Origin: Cyclobacteriaceae bacterium
GTDB lineage: Bacteria; Bacteroidota; Bacteroidia; Cytophagales; Cyclobacteriaceae
Length of the DNA: 64,000 nt
Reading direction: 5' to 3'
Assembly: GCA_016786585.1 (NCBI GenBank)
Contig: JAEUUI010000008.1
Location: 248,001 to 312,000, forward strand
Below are positions 16,994 through 25,499 of this stretch, piece after piece. Every line of letters begins with the position of its first letter. Within the stretch, counting starts at the first letter, position 1. The position numbers and the translations under genes are program-made. A model generated the notes under the pieces. It was given only the letters and a program-made list of their open reading frames with translations. It did not search any database and was not told the DNA's origin.

Positions 16994-18223
16994 ATGAACA
17001 ACAAAGGTTTTGCGGGCAATAAAGGCGATAAAGATCGGTCGGACTGCTTTGTTATGCTTGAGCTTTCCGATTCCGGAGGTATCCGGATTACCGTTAACAG
17101 TAAAGTGAAGTCGCTGTATGGCGAAAGCATCACGGCATTGTGTAACGATGTGCTTTCATTCTTCGAAATTAAGCATGCTGTTGTTACGCTTGATGACAAA
17201 GGTGCGCTACCGTTTGTAATTGCAGCCCGGCTTGAAGCGGCTGTCAAAAAAGTTATCAGGACCGAAAAAGAATATCTGTTGCCATTACTGGCCGATAATC
17301 AGTACACAACCCCGCGTGACCGGTACCGGTTCTCAAGATTGTATCTGCCGGGAAACACACCGAGCTTAATGATTAACGCAGGTGTTCACAAGCCAAACGC
17401 TGTGATCCTGGATTTGGAAGATGCGGTGGCAATTGAGAAAAAGAACGAGGCTCGCTTTTTAGTTCGAAACACATTACGCGCGCTCGACTTTATGGGTGCA
17501 GAGCGGATGGTGCGGATTAACCAGTTGCCTGCCGGGTTGAATGATCTCGATTATGTGATACCGCATCATGTGAATGTAGTTCTGATCCCGAAATGCGAAA
17601 GTGCTCATCAGATTCATGAAGTAAATAATCACATCCTGGCTATACACGCACGACTGGGTATTACTACATCGGTTTGGCTGATGCCGATTGTGGAGAGTGC
17701 GCTGGGAGTTATTAACGTTTTTGAAATTGCAAAAGCAGCTAAAAATGTTGTGGCGGTTGCCATCGGGCTCGAAGACTACACGGCTGATCTTGGTGTTAGC
17801 AGAACCGCTGAAGGGAAGGAATCACTCTTTGTGCGAAGCATGGTTGTAAATGCATGCAAAGCCGCTGGTATTCAGCCGATTGATTCCGTGTTTTCGGATG
17901 TAGGTGATATGGAAGGGTTACGGAAAAACGTGCTTCAGTCAAAGGCTCTGGGTTTTGAAGGAATGGGCTGTATTCATCCGCGGCAAATCAGCGTTATTCA
18001 TGAAAGCTTTGCACCCGACACTGCCGAGATAGATAAAGCGCAGAAAATAGTTTCAGCATTTGAAGATGCAACGCGAAAAGGATTGGGTGTTGTGTCGCTC
18101 GGAACAAAAATGATCGATGCACCTGTTGTGAAGCGTGCGCAGCGAACCATTGAATTGGCGGTAGCAATGGGCAGACTGGATAAGAACTGGAAGGACACAT
18201 ATCATAAAGCGGAACCGATATGA
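16994..18223 (+). CDS. citE: Fused citrate lyase acyl-carrier (CitD) and citryl-CoA lyase (CitE) protein
   Basis: Two-domain subunit of citrate lyase, 409 aa. Residues about 7-85 align with CitD: the RSDC segment holds Ser16, the counterpart of the serine that carries the phosphoribosyl-dephospho-CoA arm, and TLDDKGALPFVIAARLEA matches the conserved CitD C-terminus. Residues about 112-400 are a CitE/HpcH-type barrel: SRLYLPGNTPSLM, ILDLEDAV (metal-binding Asp/Glu), VRINQ, LMPIVESALGV, GLEDYTADLG and GCIHPRQI. CitE cleaves the citryl thioester to oxaloacetate and an acetyl-carrier. These proteins are normally separate. The stop overlaps the citF start (ATGA). No citC, citX or citG, needed for charging and priming, is in the window. 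Confidence 0.85.
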   Translation: MNNKGFAGNKGDKDRSDCFVMLELSDSGGIRITVNSKVKSLYGESITALCNDVLSFFEIKHAVVTLDDKGALPFVIAARLEAAVKKVIRTEKEYLLPLLADNQYTTPRDRYRFSRLYLPGNTPSLMINAGVHKPNAVILDLEDAVAIEKKNEARFLVRNTLRALDFMGAERMVRINQLPAGLNDLDYVIPHHVNVVLIPKCESAHQIHEVNNHILAIHARLGITTSVWLMPIVESALGVINVFEIAKAAKNVVAVAIGLEDYTADLGVSRTAEGKESLFVRSMVVNACKAAGIQPIDSVFSDVGDMEGLRKNVLQSKALGFEGMGCIHPRQISVIHESFAPDTAEIDKAQKIVSAFEDATRKGLGVVSLGTKMIDAPVVKRAQRTIELAVAMGRLDKNWKDTYHKAEPI

Positions 18224-19779
18224 GCAAAGTGAAACTTGTTGTCAACGCAGCCGGACGTTCGGTTCCCACGGAAGTGAATGGCAAGCCGGTGATTGCATAT
18301 AAGGGAATCGGCAAACATAAGCCTGAAGGCCGGAAGTTCGGGCCACGAATTTCTTCGTGCGCAGATTTTCCGGATGACGGAAATAAGCTTGTCCCTTCTC
18401 TAAAAGAAGCATTGATCAGGAGCGGATTAAAAGACGGCATGACGATCTCTACGCATCACCACTTTCGGAATGGGGATTTGATCGCTGTACAAATTTTTGA
18501 TATCGCAAGCGAACTTGGTGTTAAAAATCTGGTGTGGTTTCCATCGGCCTCATTCGAATGTCATGCTCCTTTAATAAAGTATCTCGAAGACGGAACGATT
18601 CATCACATCGAAGGAAGCATGAACGGCCAGCTTGGACGGTTTACCTCGCATGGCAAGATGAAAGGTGTTGGCGTCCTTCGTTCGCATGGCGGCCGGTACC
18701 AGGCGGTGCAGGATGGAGAAGTGGCGATCGACATTGCGGTTATCGCTGCACCTACGGCTGACTTTTTTGGTAATGCCAATGGTGTTGACGGACCGGCAGC
18801 GTGTGGATTGCTTGGCTTTGCGTTGGCGGATTCCCAGTATGCTGATAAAGTTATCGTTGTAACCGACAACCTTGTTCCATTTCCATGTGTTCCCTGGCAG
18901 ATTCAGGGGAATTACGTTGATCATGTTGTACAGGTTGATCAGGTCGGAGTTCCTTCTAAGATAGTTTCCGGCACAACAGAGATTACGAAAAGCCCCGACC
19001 GGTTACTGCTGGCCGAAATGACAGCCAGATTTTGTGAACATGCCGGAATCATTAAAGACGGTTTTTCATTCCAGGCAGGGGCGGGAGGCACGGCTTTATC
19101 GATCGGCATTTACTTCGCGGAGCTCTTGAAAGCGAAGGGCATGAAAGCACGCTTTGCACGTGGTGGAAGCAACAAGTACCTCGTAAACATGTTGAATGAA
19201 GGCCTTGTCGACTTCATCTTGGATGGCCAGACATTCGACTTGGATGGTGTGAAGTCGATGCGGGAAAATCCGAATCATGTAAGTACAAGTCCGTTCACGA
19301 GCTATAACTATCACGGTAAAGGAAATTTCGCGTCCATGCTGGATGTGGTGATTCTTGGTGCTACGGAAGTTGATGTGAACTTCAATGCGAATGTAGTTAC
19401 GCACTCCGATGGTTTGCTGCTGCACGGCATCGGGGGGTGGCAGAATTGTTTGTTCGCTAAGTGTACAATATTGCCTGTGCCCTTGTTTCGTGATCGCATT
19501 CCGGTTATCCGTGATGAAGTAACGACTCTTTGTGGCCCAGGTGAGTTGATCGATGTCATTGTTACAGAGCGCGGGATTGCGATTAACCCATTGCGCACCG
19601 ATTTAATTGAACGAATGAAAAATAGCGGTCTGCCGATTAAAACGATTCATGAATTGAAAGCCGAAGCAGAGAAGATCTGTGGTGTTCCGGCAAAGCAGAA
19701 ATTCGAAAACGAAATTGTTGCAGTTGTAAAATGGATTGATGGAACCGTGTTGGATACAATCTATAAGGTGATGCCATAA
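18220..19779 (+). CDS. citF: Citrate lyase subunit alpha
   Basis: Citrate:acetyl-ACP transferase, 519 aa, which swaps the acetyl group on the carrier serine for citrate. The sequence follows CitF closely: GRKFGPRISSCADFPDDGNKL near the N-terminus, TISTHHHFRNGD, VDGPAACGLLGFA, ARGGSNKYLVNMLNEGLVDFILDGQTFD, HSDGLLLHGIGGWQN and the C-terminal CGPGELIDVIVTERGIAINP. Length is as expected. It overlaps the CitDE gene by four bases, so the two subunits are probably made in equal amounts. A strong terminator follows at 19810. Together with the symporter it forms a three-gene citrate uptake and cleavage unit. Confidence 0.95.
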   Translation: MSKVKLVVNAAGRSVPTEVNGKPVIAYKGIGKHKPEGRKFGPRISSCADFPDDGNKLVPSLKEALIRSGLKDGMTISTHHHFRNGDLIAVQIFDIASELGVKNLVWFPSASFECHAPLIKYLEDGTIHHIEGSMNGQLGRFTSHGKMKGVGVLRSHGGRYQAVQDGEVAIDIAVIAAPTADFFGNANGVDGPAACGLLGFALADSQYADKVIVVTDNLVPFPCVPWQIQGNYVDHVVQVDQVGVPSKIVSGTTEITKSPDRLLLAEMTARFCEHAGIIKDGFSFQAGAGGTALSIGIYFAELLKAKGMKARFARGGSNKYLVNMLNEGLVDFILDGQTFDLDGVKSMRENPNHVSTSPFTSYNYHGKGNFASMLDVVILGATEVDVNFNANVVTHSDGLLLHGIGGWQNCLFAKCTILPVPLFRDRIPVIRDEVTTLCGPGELIDVIVTERGIAINPLRTDLIERMKNSGLPIKTIHELKAEAEKICGVPAKQKFENEIVAVVKWIDGTVLDTIYKVMP

Positions 19780-19809
19780 TTTATATTAACGGCATGTCTG
19801 TATTCCCCG

Positions 19810-19835
19810 AAAGGCCACATCTTGTGGTCTTTTTT
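19810..19835 (+). terminator. Rho-independent terminator of the citrate operon
   Basis: Ten-base-pair stem (AAAGGCCACA with TGTGGTCTTT, one G-T pair), a three-base loop and a T run, 31 bases after the citF stop codon. It separates the citrate operon from the riboside locus. Confidence 0.9.
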
Positions 19836-20109
19836 AGTTTATGATTCCTTCTATTTCCGGCTTTTCGTGTTGAATTCGATGCGTCTCCCCACGGGATGCA
19901 ACAACCGTTTCCGGAAAAATTATGGAGCAGAATGGTGCAGCAGGATCTTTTGGTGTGAATGCTAATATTAATGCAAATTTTGTATTTAATTAATTGATTA
20001 TTAAATATTTAAGCTCGTGATAGTCAATTTACAGTTATCAAAATGAGTCATTTTTTGAAGAATTCAATCGTTTGAAGTGGGTACGTTTGAAACACCTATT
20101 CCAAAGTCT
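19836..20109. other. Intergenic region between the citrate and riboside loci
   Basis: The stretch (with the preceding terminator, about 330 bases without a gene) is AT-rich in its centre (for example 19975-20010) and holds no recognisable gene or RNA. Its 3' end carries a candidate promoter, described separately. No direct repeat or strong operator-like palindrome was found. Confidence 0.5.
20051..20089 (+). promoter_or_regulatory. Candidate promoter of the riboside-utilisation operon
   Basis: TACGTTTG (20082-20089) fits TAnnTTTG exactly. A TTTTTTG box lies at 20051-20057, giving a spacer of 24 bases, longer than the usual 19-22. Transcription would begin about 20095, after the alternative in-frame start at 20077. 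This supports the ATG at 20110 for ribokinase. Confidence 0.45.
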
Positions 20110-21030
20110 ATGAAAAAAATCATTGTAATCGGAAGCTGTAATACCGACATGGTTATCAAAACCGACAGGCTTCCTACACCCGGTGAAACTGTGTTGGGTG
20201 GAACGTTTCTGATGAACGCGGGTGGCAAAGGAGCAAACCAGGCAGTAACGGCAGCACGGCAGGGAGGAAAAGTAACATTCATCTCGAAAACCGGTAATGA
20301 TGTTTTCGGAAAGCAGTCGGTTGAACTCTATAATGCTGAAGGTATTAATACTGATTATATTTTTTCTGATCCAAAAAATCCTTCCGGTGTTGCATTGATC
20401 ACGGTCGACTCCCATGGCGAGAATTGTATCGTAGTTGCGTCCGGGGCAAACGGCAGCTTGTCACCAGCCGATATTGAAAGTGCAAAGGCAGAGATCGAAA
20501 CCGGAAACTTTGTGCTTATGCAGCTTGAGATTCCAATTGAGACTGTTGAGTACGCTGCTGCACTTGCCAGTAAAAAAGGCATTCCGGTTATTCTTAACCC
20601 TGCACCCGCCCGGACATTATCGGAAAAACTTTTAAAGTGTCTGTATGTGATCACACCGAATGAACACGAAGCTGAAATGCTTTCCGGAATTAAAGTTACT
20701 GACTGGACAAGTGCCCGCAAGGCAGCCGACATTATCAGTGATAAGGGTGTAGACAATGTTGTTATCACGATGGGTGCACAGGGTGCTTTCATCAAAGAAA
20801 AAGATCAGTACCACACAGTTGATGCAACTAAGGTAGTGGCCATCGATACAACGGCAGCCGGTGACTCCTTCAGCGGGGCGTTTTGTGTTGGTCTTGCGGA
20901 AGGCAAATCGATCGTGGAAGCAGTGAAAAGCGCTACGCGCGTTGCTGCGATAACGGTTACACGAATGGGTGCGCAGTCGTCCATTCCATTCCGCAATGAA
21001 GTTGCATTGTTAGAAGTTGAAAAAGGATAA
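20110..21030 (+). CDS. rbsK: Ribokinase
   Basis: Phosphorylates D-ribose to ribose 5-phosphate in the cytoplasm; PfkB family, 306 aa. The N-terminus KKIIVIGSCNTDMVIKTDRLP and the sugar-binding NAGGKGANQAVTAARQGG are those of ribokinases rather than fructokinases. The C-terminal signature DTTAAGDSFSGAF contains the catalytic Asp. The start at 20110 gives the standard N-terminus; an in-frame codon at 20077 would lie upstream of the promoter. It is the first gene of the riboside locus and is followed by the SusC gene after a 2-base (or 23-base) gap, so free ribose is the expected end product of the pathway encoded downstream. Confidence 0.92.
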   Translation: MKKIIVIGSCNTDMVIKTDRLPTPGETVLGGTFLMNAGGKGANQAVTAARQGGKVTFISKTGNDVFGKQSVELYNAEGINTDYIFSDPKNPSGVALITVDSHGENCIVVASGANGSLSPADIESAKAEIETGNFVLMQLEIPIETVEYAAALASKKGIPVILNPAPARTLSEKLLKCLYVITPNEHEAEMLSGIKVTDWTSARKAADIISDKGVDNVVITMGAQGAFIKEKDQYHTVDATKVVAIDTTAAGDSFSGAFCVGLAEGKSIVEAVKSATRVAAITVTRMGAQSSIPFRNEVALLEVEKG

Positions 21031-21053
21031 GCATGAATATTAACCTCCATCCT

Positions 21054-23984
21054 ATGAAAAGATTTTTGCAAGCCTTTATCACGTGCGCGATGCTGATGGG
21101 AACGATCGGCTCTTTTGCGCAAAGTAAGATTAATGGTTCCGTAAAGGACGCTTCCGGCCAGGGGCTTCCTGGAGTAAGTGTGTCCGTGAAAGGAACAAAT
21201 AATGGAGTGATTACCGAAGCCGATGGCACATTTTCATTGACAGCCTCAGAGGGCTCGGTGCTGGTGTTCTCTTTTATTGGTTACGAATCAGTCGAACATC
21301 CCGTTTCGGGTACAGGCGCAATCAATATTGTGCTGAGTGAGTCGACTACCATGCTGGATGAAGTGGTTATGATAGGTTATGGCACGACAACAAAGAAGGA
21401 ACTTACCGGAGCTGTAACATCGGTAAAAGCAAAAGATTTCAATACGGGTAGTTTTAATGACCCGATCGGGCTTGTCCAGGGAAAAGTTGCCGGCTTACTG
21501 ATCTCGAAGCCCGATGGAGCAGATCCGCTCTCCGGATATCAGATTCTTCTTCGGGGTGCGAACACGCTTACATCAGGTCAGCAGCCGTTAATTATTATCG
21601 ATGGCGTAATCGGAGCGGACTTGAACAACCTCAACTTTCAGGATGTCGAAACATTTGATGTGCTGAAGGATGGGTCTGCTGCCGCGATTTACGGAACACG
21701 TGGAACGAACGGGGTAATCATCATTACCACGAAAAGCGCCCGAAAGGGTAAGGGGACATTTGAATATTCAGTTCAGGGATCAACGCAAGTGGCTCCACGC
21801 GCTGTTCGTAACCTTAGTGCAAAGGAATTTAAATATGCAGTAGAACATTATCCGGTAAGTGCAGGCCCGTCAGTGTTATTGGGTCACGATACAGATTGGT
21901 TTGACGAGGTAACACGCAATCATCCGGTTAGCTATCAGCAGAACCTGGCACTTTCGGGTGGAACAGATTCGTTTTCTCACCGCACATCTGTTACACATAG
22001 TACGGAAACCGGACTTCTGGCCGACAACCAGATGGAACGTTTGCTTGTTAAGTCGAATATCAAACAGAAAGTTCTTCAGGATAAGCTGACGCTCGACTTC
22101 AATTTGATTAACAATGTTTCCAAGTACAAGCCTGCTAACTACGAGATTTTCCGACAGGCATTTATTCAAAATCCAACGCAGCCGGTCTACGATGATTCTG
22201 ATCCGAGAACTGGTGGATATTTTTATGATGACGAATTGGACTACCGAAACCCGGTAGCGATGCTGAAAGAACGCAAGCGCGATGGCAAGACAAACAACCT
22301 CGTGCTGAATATGCGCGCCACACTTCAAATTACGGACGGTCTTTCATGGGACAACTTTATTTCTACTCAAAAGTCGGAGTGGGAAGAGAACTCTTACAAA
22401 ACTCAGTTCTATCCTTCACTGGTTGGAACCAACACAACACCGGGTGTAGCGGGCGAAGCTGAAATTTCAAATGGTCGTAACAGTAACTCGCAACTTGAAA
22501 GCGTTGTAAACTATGCGACATCGTTTGGTGATCATGATCTGCAATTGATTGCTGGGTATAGTTTTCAGGAGTTTGTAGAAAGCAGTTCCTATGTCGGTAA
22601 TTCAAATTTTGATACCGATGTTTATGGTTATAACAATATCGGGGCGGGTTCTTATTTCTATCAGGGTAAGGGTTATCTCGGTTCTTACAAACAGTCGAGC
22701 AGGCTGATCGCGTTGTTCGCACGTGCTTCCTACAATTTTAATGAGCGCTATCTTTTATCTGCATCCCTTCGCAGGGAAGGTTCGTCCAAGTTTGGTGACA
22801 ATCATAAATGGGGATTGTTCCCCGCAGTGAGCGCTGGATGGAGAATCAAAAAAGAGAATTTTCTGTCAGATGTTACCTGGATTGATGAGCTCAAATTAAG
22901 GGCTGGTTTCGGAGTTACGGGAAATCAAGACTTCGATCCTTACAAATCACGGATCCTGCTCGCGCGCAGCGGTAGCTTGTATTACAACGAACAATGGATT
23001 AACGCGTTTGAGCCGGCACAGAATCCTAATCCGGACTTACGATGGGAAAAGAAACGAGAACTGAACATCGGTGCTGACTTCGGCTTGTTCAATAACAAGT
23101 TGAGCGGTAGCATCGAGTACTACAGGCGTAAGACAGTCGATTTGCTATGGACATTCCAGGTCTCCACGCCACCGTATCTCTATAAAGAGTTGTTTGCAAA
23201 TGTCGGCACGATAAGCAACCAGGGCATTGAATTAACACTGAATGCCCAGGTGATGAAGAAAGGCAGTTTCCTCTGGGGAATGATTTTTACAGCGAGTCAT
23301 AATCAGAACAAGCTTAACAAACTTTCGAACAAGGAATTTACCCAGAAGTCGTATGAAGTTGGCTTCATGGGTGGAACTATTACAGCTAACACGCAACGGA
23401 TTGAAGAAGGAAAACCCCTCGGAACATTTTACGGACCGGTTTGGGTAGGTGTGAAAGATGGCCGCGATGTATTTAAAAATCAAAATCCTGTAGGGGAAGT
23501 GGATCGTGACGATTGGGAAGACATCGGTAATGCCAATCCGTTTGCTTTTCTCGGGTGGACAAACAGTTTCAGCTACAAGAACTGGGGCTTGAAGTTTGCC
23601 TTCCGTGCCGGGTTGGGTGGAAAAGTACTGAATTCATATCGTTTGTATTATGAAAGCTGGAAGAGCCTGTCGATCCGCAACATTGTTCACACGCAGTATG
23701 AAAACCCTGAGTTTACGGCAGCGATCACGTATTCATCGAAGTACGTAGAGGACGCAACGTTCCTGAAACTCGATAACATATCGCTCAGCTATAACTTCAA
23801 CATTCAATCGAGGTTTGTGTCGCGCCTGAACATGTTTGCTTCCGCGCAAAATGTTTTTTGGCTCACAAAATATAAAGGCATCGACCCGGAGGTAAACCTG
23901 GGCGGACTTGAGCCGGGTATCGACAGGTTATCGTATTATCCACGGACAACTTCCATAACCATTGGTTTAAATGCAGCATTCTAA
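21054..23984 (+). CDS. SusC/RagA-type TonB-linked outer-membrane transporter
   Basis: Outer-membrane import channel of 976 aa. A signal peptide (MKRFLQAFITCAMLMGTIGSFAQ) is followed by a carboxypeptidase-regulatory-like domain (about 25-105: INGSVKDASGQGLPGVSVSVKGTN in parts), a TonB-box region LDEVVMIGYGT, the plug with QILLRGANTLTSGQQPLIIIDGV and DVLKDGSAAAIYGTRGTNGVIIITTK, and a long beta-barrel ending in an aromatic residue (GLNAAF). An in-frame ATG at 21033 is possible but would lengthen the signal peptide. It pairs with the SusD lipoprotein downstream. The cargo is likely a riboside-containing compound, judged from the neighbouring hydrolases and ribokinase. Confidence 0.95.
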   Translation: MKRFLQAFITCAMLMGTIGSFAQSKINGSVKDASGQGLPGVSVSVKGTNNGVITEADGTFSLTASEGSVLVFSFIGYESVEHPVSGTGAINIVLSESTTMLDEVVMIGYGTTTKKELTGAVTSVKAKDFNTGSFNDPIGLVQGKVAGLLISKPDGADPLSGYQILLRGANTLTSGQQPLIIIDGVIGADLNNLNFQDVETFDVLKDGSAAAIYGTRGTNGVIIITTKSARKGKGTFEYSVQGSTQVAPRAVRNLSAKEFKYAVEHYPVSAGPSVLLGHDTDWFDEVTRNHPVSYQQNLALSGGTDSFSHRTSVTHSTETGLLADNQMERLLVKSNIKQKVLQDKLTLDFNLINNVSKYKPANYEIFRQAFIQNPTQPVYDDSDPRTGGYFYDDELDYRNPVAMLKERKRDGKTNNLVLNMRATLQITDGLSWDNFISTQKSEWEENSYKTQFYPSLVGTNTTPGVAGEAEISNGRNSNSQLESVVNYATSFGDHDLQLIAGYSFQEFVESSSYVGNSNFDTDVYGYNNIGAGSYFYQGKGYLGSYKQSSRLIALFARASYNFNERYLLSASLRREGSSKFGDNHKWGLFPAVSAGWRIKKENFLSDVTWIDELKLRAGFGVTGNQDFDPYKSRILLARSGSLYYNEQWINAFEPAQNPNPDLRWEKKRELNIGADFGLFNNKLSGSIEYYRRKTVDLLWTFQVSTPPYLYKELFANVGTISNQGIELTLNAQVMKKGSFLWGMIFTASHNQNKLNKLSNKEFTQKSYEVGFMGGTITANTQRIEEGKPLGTFYGPVWVGVKDGRDVFKNQNPVGEVDRDDWEDIGNANPFAFLGWTNSFSYKNWGLKFAFRAGLGGKVLNSYRLYYESWKSLSIRNIVHTQYENPEFTAAITYSSKYVEDATFLKLDNISLSYNFNIQSRFVSRLNMFASAQNVFWLTKYKGIDPEVNLGGLEPGIDRLSYYPRTTSITIGLNAAF

Positions 23985-23993
23985 CCTTTAAAG

Positions 23994-25496
23994 ATGAGCA
24001 AAATGAAAAAGTATATAACACTTACAACAATTGCCTTGCTCTTCGTAACGACATCCTGTTTCGATTTGTCGGAGCATATCTACTCAAACATTCCAGCCGA
24101 GAACTTCTTTCAAACCGAAAAGGATGTTATCGCATATGCTGGTCGTGCATACGTTAAGCTTCAACCTTACCCGGAAGAGCAGCGCCTTTGGTCGCTGGGC
24201 GAGCTGGCGGCCGATGAACTTGTGATTCCCACCAAGCATAATGGAGAATGGTATGATCAGGGGCGTTGGGATGATATTCATAAACTGAACATTGCTCCAA
24301 ATAACAAAATCCTTACGCAAGCGTGGGATATGGTTTTTCAGGGAATATCGGCATGTAATGAAATCCTGAGCGTAATCTCTGACATCAATTTCGATAACAA
24401 GGAACGCGTACTTGCGGAGATCAAAATTTTGCGCGCGTTCTATTACTACTGGGGAATGGACTACTGGGGTAACATTCCATTTTCAACCTCGTACGGTTCA
24501 AAAGAACTACCACTGCAAAAGGATCGCGTGTTCGTGTATGAGTTTATCATGCAGGAGATTGACGAAAATATTGACTTCCTCCAGGAGACACCGACCACCC
24601 AATACTATGGTCGTGTTACCAAAGCCATGGCGTACATGCTTCAGGCGAAAATGTATATGAATGCCCAGGAGTGGATCGGAGAAGATCACTTTGCGGATGC
24701 TGTTACTGCTTGTGATAACATCATAGCGATAGGCGCGTATGAAATTGCTGACGACTACTTTGCAAACTTCAAAATTCACAATGAAGACTCGAAGGAGAAC
24801 ATATTTGTTATCCCGTATCAGGCTCAACTCACAACTGAGCACTTCTACTGGTCTTATCTGACCTTGAATTCAGCCAGTCGCGCAACCATTAACATGACGG
24901 GTGTTCCGTGGGATGGCTTTGTTGTCAACCCGACATTCTTTACCAAATATGCTGACGAAGATTTGCGCAGAAAGTCATTTCTGTTCGGGCAGCAGTATGA
25001 TAAAGCCGGAAATCCGATTGTGATTGACGGTGTGCCCTTCATTTACACGCCAACCATTGCAAACTATAATTCACGTGGGGAATGGGAGGGAGCGCGTATT
25101 GCCAAGTATGAATATCAGGAAGAACTTAATTATGATGTGAATGACATGGAGAATGACTTTGTGCTCTTCCGGTACGCCGATGTGCTCTACACAAAATTGG
25201 AGGCATTGTATCGCCTTGGTCAGGCGGCCACGTTCATCAGTGATCCTGATTTGCAGAAAATTCGTACCCGTGCGGGGTTAATACCCTATACTGTTGGTGA
25301 CCTGACCGACACTGAATTATTGGATGAGCTTGGACGTGAGTTTGCGTTTGAGGGTCACCGCAGACAGGATATGATTCGCTTTGGCGTGTGGGAAAATGCA
25401 GGTTGGAATAAGCCGGCAACTACACCAAATAAGCGCCTCTTTCCGATACCTCAAACGGCCATAAATACAAATAATAACCTACAGCAAAATCCGTAA
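23994..25496 (+). CDS. SusD/RagB-type nutrient-binding lipoprotein
   Basis: Surface lipoprotein, 500 aa, that captures the substrate and hands it to the SusC channel. It has a lipoprotein signal with the lipobox in FVTTSCFDLS. The family pattern is plain: an N-terminal TPR-like helical part (AENFFQTEKDVIAYAGRAYVKLQ, ILRAFYYYWGMDYWGNIPF) and the C-terminal SusD signature FRYADVLYTKLEALYRLG ... ELLDELGREFAFEGHRRQDMIRFG. A second in-frame ATG at 24003 is an alternative start. It lies 9 bases after the SusC gene and 3 bases before the first ADP-ribosylglycohydrolase. Confidence 0.95.
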   Translation: MSKMKKYITLTTIALLFVTTSCFDLSEHIYSNIPAENFFQTEKDVIAYAGRAYVKLQPYPEEQRLWSLGELAADELVIPTKHNGEWYDQGRWDDIHKLNIAPNNKILTQAWDMVFQGISACNEILSVISDINFDNKERVLAEIKILRAFYYYWGMDYWGNIPFSTSYGSKELPLQKDRVFVYEFIMQEIDENIDFLQETPTTQYYGRVTKAMAYMLQAKMYMNAQEWIGEDHFADAVTACDNIIAIGAYEIADDYFANFKIHNEDSKENIFVIPYQAQLTTEHFYWSYLTLNSASRATINMTGVPWDGFVVNPTFFTKYADEDLRRKSFLFGQQYDKAGNPIVIDGVPFIYTPTIANYNSRGEWEGARIAKYEYQEELNYDVNDMENDFVLFRYADVLYTKLEALYRLGQAATFISDPDLQKIRTRAGLIPYTVGDLTDTELLDELGREFAFEGHRRQDMIRFGVWENAGWNKPATTPNKRLFPIPQTAINTNNNLQQNP

Positions 25497-25499
25497 ACG

